Origin: JAVWIF01 sp036639635
GTDB lineage: Bacteria > Bacillota_I > Bacilli_A > Erysipelotrichales > Erysipelotrichaceae
Reading direction: 5' to 3'
Assembly: GCA_036639635.1 (NCBI GenBank)
Contig: JAVWIF010000034.1
Coordinates: 1 to 19,073 of the forward strand
DNA: 19,073 bases
Each line of letters opens with the position of its first letter. Within the stretch, counting starts at the first letter, position 1. This document shows, piece by piece, positions 15,603-19,073 of this stretch. The notes under the pieces are model-generated. The model made no database searches and was not told the DNA's origin. It worked only from the letters and a program-made list of their open reading frames with translations. A program made the position numbers and the translations under genes.

Positions 15603-15623
15603 AAATTGTAAGAAATACAATTT
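15603..15623. repeat. inverted repeat upstream of the glucosaminidase promoter, possible operator
   Basis: A perfect 8-bp inverted repeat AAATTGTA (15603-15610) / TACAATTT (15616-15623) with spacer AGAAA. It ends nine bases before the -35 of the surface operon. There is no T tail for termination, and no gene ends nearby on the plus strand, so a regulator site is more likely. The rest of the 244-nt space between rpmB and the glucosaminidase gene shows only the two divergent promoters. Confidence 0.4.
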
Positions 15624-15632
15624 ACTATAGAT

Positions 15633-15661
15633 TTGCATGTTGAATTACTTTCTTATATAAT
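15633..15661 (+). promoter_or_regulatory. promoter of the glucosaminidase-surface protein operon
   Basis: -35 TTGCAT (15633-15638), exactly 17 nt, and a perfect -10 TATAAT (15656-15661), about 43 nt before the ATG at 15705. This is one of the best sigma-A-type promoters in the window. Confidence 0.7.
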
Positions 15662-15704
15662 ATATATGTATAAATGTAACAGATTACATAAGGAAAGTGA
15701 TGAA

Positions 15705-17613
15705 ATGAAAAAGGGCAAAAGAGCTTTAATTTATTCCATAAGTGCAATCATGATAGTTAGTTGTTTGCTATGCTTTAAGGCCGGCAGTATTTTTGGTGTG
15801 GAGGAAAGTAGTGATGCCACGCATGAGCCTGATTCCTACGCTGATAAAACAGGCTTATATATGGCAGTAGATAAAGAAGGAAACGTAAAATATATAAAAC
15901 CAGAAGTAAAAGATATTAGTGATGAGTTAAAGGTACCAGAGGAAACTGATAAGAAAACGACCTTTGATTTAAAACGACAAATAGGTGATGGAGAACCTAT
16001 TACAATACATAGTTATGATAGTTTTGAAGAGGCTAATGCGGCAATGAATAGACAAGCACGATTTCGTGGAGTTGGGGCATTAGGTGTTTATACAGGTGAT
16101 CAATTACGTTCTATTCAAAATGGAGTTGTTAATTTTGCTACAAAATCAGATGTCACAAACTATACATCCGTTGATGGTACTGCAGGTTATTTATATGGAC
16201 CTTCTGGTGCAGATGGAGCTTACTTAGGNNNNNNNNNNNNNNNNNNNNNNNNNNNNNNNNNNNNNNNNNNNNNNNNNNNNNNNNNNNNNNNNNNNNNNNN
16301 NNNNNNNNNNNNNNNNNNNNNNNNNNNNTGGTAGAATTTATCATTATATTACTTCTAATATATCTTCGACGTATTATGCATCAACAGTTGATGTTGGGCC
16401 TGCTCAATCTTATATGAAAGAAAAAGACATTTACTATAGTTATGATGGACATTATTTTTACACTTCATATGCGCAAATGATAAGCGATTATAAAGCGAAT
16501 ACGGAAGTATATCCAAATTCAATTAATCCTAACACACCATATTATAACTATTACCAATACTTATCACATAGAACAAAAACAAATTTTACAGCATCTGATA
16601 TGAATACAAGAATTACCAATGTGGTTCAGTCAGAGGCTTCTGCTTTAAAAAATCAAGGTAGTAATTTTGTTAAGTCACAAGATACCTATGGAGCTAATGC
16701 AGCTTTAATGTTTGGACTTTCTATTAATGAAAGTGGCTGGGGACAAAGTAATTATGCTTTAAATAGAAATAATATATTTGGACATGCTGCTTTTGATAGC
16801 AATCCTGATAATGCTACGATGTATCCATCAGTAGCTGAAAGTATACGCCAACATGCACAAACATATATATCAGGTGGTTACTTAGATCCTCTTGATTATC
16901 GTTATTTTGGTTCTCATTTAGGAGACAAAGCAAGTGGAATGAACGTAAAATACGCATCTGATCAATATTGGGGTGAAAAAGCTGCAACGCAAAGCTATGC
17001 ATTAAATAAAATTGCAAATAGAAACGATTATAAAAAATATACCTTAGGAATAAAGAAGAACGGAATTAACTTAAGTGTTCGTAAGGAACCTTCTTCAGAT
17101 GCAACTATTTTGTATCGTACAAAAAATACGAATGATTATCCTTTCGTTATTTTAGATACTGTACAAGGGAGTTCTGTAGATGGAAATACTACTTGGTATA
17201 AAATACAGAGTGATGTTCCTTTAAGTAGTGATCGAAGTAAAGCATTACAATTTAAACCAGGAGAAGGTGCAGAATTTAATTATAATAATGATTATGCATA
17301 TGTGAGTGCTGCTTATGTTTATAAAGCATCTGAAGGAACAGGTATTGTAGTGCCTCCTGAAAAAGATCCAGTGACACCTCCTGATCCAGTAAACCCACCA
17401 ACAGAAGAACCGACATATATGAAAGGTGATGTTAATGGAGATGGATATATAAGTTCTAGAGATTATAACACAATTAAAAATCATATAACTGGTTATCGTG
17501 TTTTATCTGGCAATGATTTGAAAAAAGCTGATGTTAACGGCGATGGATATATAAGCTCGAGAGATTATAATGCGGTTAAAAATCATATAACAGGCTACAG
17601 GCCTTTGAATTAA
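15705..17613 (+). CDS. secreted glucosaminidase with SH3-like region and C-terminal dockerin (interrupted by assembly gap)
   Basis: An exported peptidoglycan hydrolase. A signal peptide (KKGKR, then a hydrophobic stretch to about residue 27) is followed by a region of unknown fold; 100 N's then interrupt the gene. After the gap the frame is open from 16330. The glucosaminidase domain (about 16620-16900) has the catalytic-type glutamate in SINESGWGQS (codon 16729-16731) and NNIFGHAAFD; such enzymes cut GlcNAc-MurNAc bonds. A bacterial SH3-like part follows (about 17041-17340), then a proline-rich linker (PPEKDPVTPPDPVNPP), and a type I dockerin with two calcium loops DVNGDGYISSRD. The start has AAGGAAAGTG before it; an in-frame ATG at 15633 lies in the promoter. 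The two halves are in different frames only if the gap is exactly 100; a gap length divisible by three restores one gene. Confidence 0.85.
16229..16328. other. assembly gap of 100 N
   Basis: Exactly 100 N's, the conventional placeholder for a join of unknown length. It falls inside the glucosaminidase gene between GADGAYLG and GRIYHYITSN. The apparent stop just after it (TAG at 16332-16334 in the upstream frame) is an effect of the placeholder length and should not be read as a mutation. Confidence 0.98.
17425..17601 (+). repeat. duplicated dockerin half-repeats (75 nt each)
   Basis: Two copies at 17425-17499 and 17527-17601 encode GDVNGDGYISSRDYNTIKN and ADVNGDGYISSRDYNAVKN, each ending HITGYR. 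They differ in only three of 25 residues and are also close in DNA. Each copy is an F-hand: D, N, D and a later D at positions 1, 3, 5 and 12 of the calcium loop. The near identity of the halves gives the two-fold symmetry known for type I dockerins. Confidence 0.9.
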
Positions 17614-17623
17614 GGAGCTTAGA

Positions 17624-19048
17624 ATGAAATTTATAGAAAAAGGATTCATAGTATTTTTTGCAATTATAATGGCTATTGGTTTTCCAATGATTACAAAAAA
17701 CGATAAAATTTTTGCAGCTTCTTTTTCAACCAGTGCAACGCCAGGAACAGTAGGCCCCGGTGGGTCTTTTACCGTAAATGTTAGCTTGCCTGGTGATGGG
17801 ACTGGTAGGATATTTTTTTCAGGAAATAATGCTACGGTCAGTGAAAGTGACGTTTACTGTGACACAAATTGTTCCATAACCGCTGTTGCGGGAAGTTCTG
17901 GAACTGCATCAGTTGTTGTCCAGGCAGGCGCTGCTGGTGGAAACGATGAAGTAACAGATAAAGATGGTAATATTATTTCTGGGCAGACGACAGTATCTGT
18001 AGCTATTTCTGCTCCTTCCAATGGAGGAGGTACTCAAACCAAAGAAGAACCTAAAAAAGTAGAAGAGAATAAGAATAAGGATAAGGATAGTTCTTTATCT
18101 GCATTAAGTATTAGTGCGGGAAAATTATCCCCAGAATTCGTAAGTGAAACAAAGTCCTATAGTGTAGATTTACCAGTAGGAACTACAGAAGTAGAAGTTA
18201 GTGCAACACCTAAAAGTGCAAAAGCAAGTGTAAGTGGAACAGGGAAGATTACACTGAAACCAGGAGAAAATACAATTGAAGTTACTTGTAGTGCAGAAGA
18301 TGGATCAACTAGTGCATATGTTATTAAGGCAAATGTAAGTGAAAAACCAATTACTACATTAGAATTTGGAGATAAAAAACTTGGCGTTATTAATGGCGAT
18401 GTAGTTCTTAGCAAGATGTTTACTAAGCAAAAGATTAAAATAGATGGAAAAGAAGTAGATGCTTGGAATAGTGAAACTCTGAAAATGACACTTATCTATA
18501 TGCAAGATGAAAAGAGTGGGGAAAAGAACTTGTATATTTATGATACAAAGAAAAATGAAGTTACCTCAATTTATAAACCATTTGCATATGCTGGTAAGAA
18601 TCTAGTACAAATTGATGTACCAAAGGAATTACAAGAACGAGTGGGAATGAAATTTACAACAGTAAAATTAGGACAGTATGATTTACCTGGTTGGAAATTT
18701 GACGATAAACACTTTCAAGATTATGCATTAATTTATGTAATGGATGAAGCTGGAAAAACACAGTATTATCAGTACTATCAAAAAGATGATAATTTACAAC
18801 TATATTCTGGAGCAGCAGCAATTACTCAAGAATATTATGAAAAAATTGAAAAAGAAAGAAATATGATGTTTATTGGAGTTGCTGTTTTAGGTGTTATTAG
18901 TTTGATTTTATTAATATTAGTAATTTTACTCTTTGTGAAGCGTAGAAAAACAACAAAGTATGAAAAAGTTGATATGCGCGAACAGGGCTTTCATAAAGAT
19001 TTAGATGTGGAAACGCAGGCTTTATCTCAAAAAAATATAGAAGAATAA
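17624..19048 (+). CDS. membrane-anchored surface protein with Ig-like and cadherin-like beta-sandwich domains
   Basis: A 474-residue protein. Signal peptide about 1-31 (ends FAA-S). About 32-127 is a beta-rich Ig-like domain beginning SFSTSATPGTVGPGGSFTVNV, with two cysteines (VYCDTNCS); its place and first strands recall cohesin-like domains, but I cannot prove that. A charged, flexible linker (KEEPKKVEENKNKDKD) leads to a cadherin-like beta-sandwich domain at about 156-240 (LSALSISAGKLSPEF, YSVDLPVGTTEVEVSA, LKPGENTIEV). About 245-410 is an unrecognised domain rich in Y, D and K. One transmembrane helix lies at about 415-438, followed by KRRK and a short cytosolic tail, so most of the protein is outside. 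AAGGAG overlaps the stop of the dockerin gene 10 nt upstream, so the two are one operon. It may be the receptor for that dockerin. Confidence 0.85.
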   Translation: MKFIEKGFIVFFAIIMAIGFPMITKNDKIFAASFSTSATPGTVGPGGSFTVNVSLPGDGTGRIFFSGNNATVSESDVYCDTNCSITAVAGSSGTASVVVQAGAAGGNDEVTDKDGNIISGQTTVSVAISAPSNGGGTQTKEEPKKVEENKNKDKDSSLSALSISAGKLSPEFVSETKSYSVDLPVGTTEVEVSATPKSAKASVSGTGKITLKPGENTIEVTCSAEDGSTSAYVIKANVSEKPITTLEFGDKKLGVINGDVVLSKMFTKQKIKIDGKEVDAWNSETLKMTLIYMQDEKSGEKNLYIYDTKKNEVTSIYKPFAYAGKNLVQIDVPKELQERVGMKFTTVKLGQYDLPGWKFDDKHFQDYALIYVMDEAGKTQYYQYYQKDDNLQLYSGAAAITQEYYEKIEKERNMMFIGVAVLGVISLILLILVILLFVKRRKTTKYEKVDMREQGFHKDLDVETQALSQKNIEE

Positions 19049-19073
19049 AAGAGAGGCACTCCTCTCTTTTATT
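19047..19073 (+). terminator. intrinsic terminator of the surface operon
   Basis: A perfect 10-bp stem AAAAGAGAGG (19047-19056) / CCTCTCTTTT (19061-19070) with loop CACT, ending in TTTTATT at the window edge. It begins within the stop codon of the preceding gene. Confidence 0.85.

Noticed and set aside
16332..16334. Stop codon ending the upstream half of the glucosaminidase gene right after the gap
   Set aside because: It is in frame only if the gap is exactly 100 nt, which is a placeholder; the other frame stays open through a good glucosaminidase domain. I do not call a pseudogene.

Overview
The window is low-GC, AT-rich bacterial DNA with strong Shine-Dalgarno sites, TATAAT-type and extended -10 (TGnTATAAT) promoters, and short intrinsic terminators. 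It looks chromosomal and Bacillota-like. The gene order priA - (PAP2) - rsmB - rlmN - prpC - prkC - rsgA - rpe - thiN, with rpmB nearby on the opposite strand, is the classic Firmicutes cluster. The lineage feels like the Erysipelotrichia (gut or oral anaerobes); that is inference from gene content, and I cannot name a genus.

Layout. 1-54 is the 5' part of a tRNA-Leu(UAA) on the minus strand, with its own promoter. 219-821 (minus) encodes a small exported protein of unknown function, possibly a degenerate LCP-like fold. 918-1124 is a stand-alone CopZ-type metallochaperone. 1219-11094 is a run of nine tightly packed plus-strand genes: replication restart (PriA), membrane lipid phosphatase (PAP2), rRNA modification and ribosome assembly (RsmB, RlmN, RsgA), the PrpC phosphatase/PASTA kinase pair that senses cell-wall state, and metabolism (Rpe, thiamine pyrophosphokinase). 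It ends at an intrinsic terminator. In Bacillus subtilis def and fmt sit between priA and rsmB; here a PAP2 gene holds that place.

11271-13502 is a GAF-PAS-GGDEF-EAL protein with a broken GGDEF motif and an intact EAL motif, probably a c-di-GMP phosphodiesterase. 13573-15198 is a nucleoside kinase of the uridine kinase family fused to threonyl-tRNA-synthetase-like TGS and SAD domains. It is followed by hairpins that separate it from convergent rpmB (15269-15460, minus).

15705-19048 is a two-gene operon for the cell surface. The first gene is a secreted glucosaminidase (peptidoglycan hydrolase) ending in an SH3-like region and a type I dockerin; it is broken by a 100-N assembly gap (16229-16328). 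The second is a membrane-anchored protein with an N-terminal Ig-like (possibly cohesin-like) domain, a cadherin-like beta-sandwich domain, an unknown extracellular domain and one C-terminal transmembrane helix. The most interesting idea in the window is that this pair is a private dockerin-receptor system that holds a cell-wall hydrolase at the membrane. That is inference; the dockerin and the membrane anchor are seen directly, the receptor role is not.

There is no CRISPR array, insertion sequence, phage gene or origin visible in the window.
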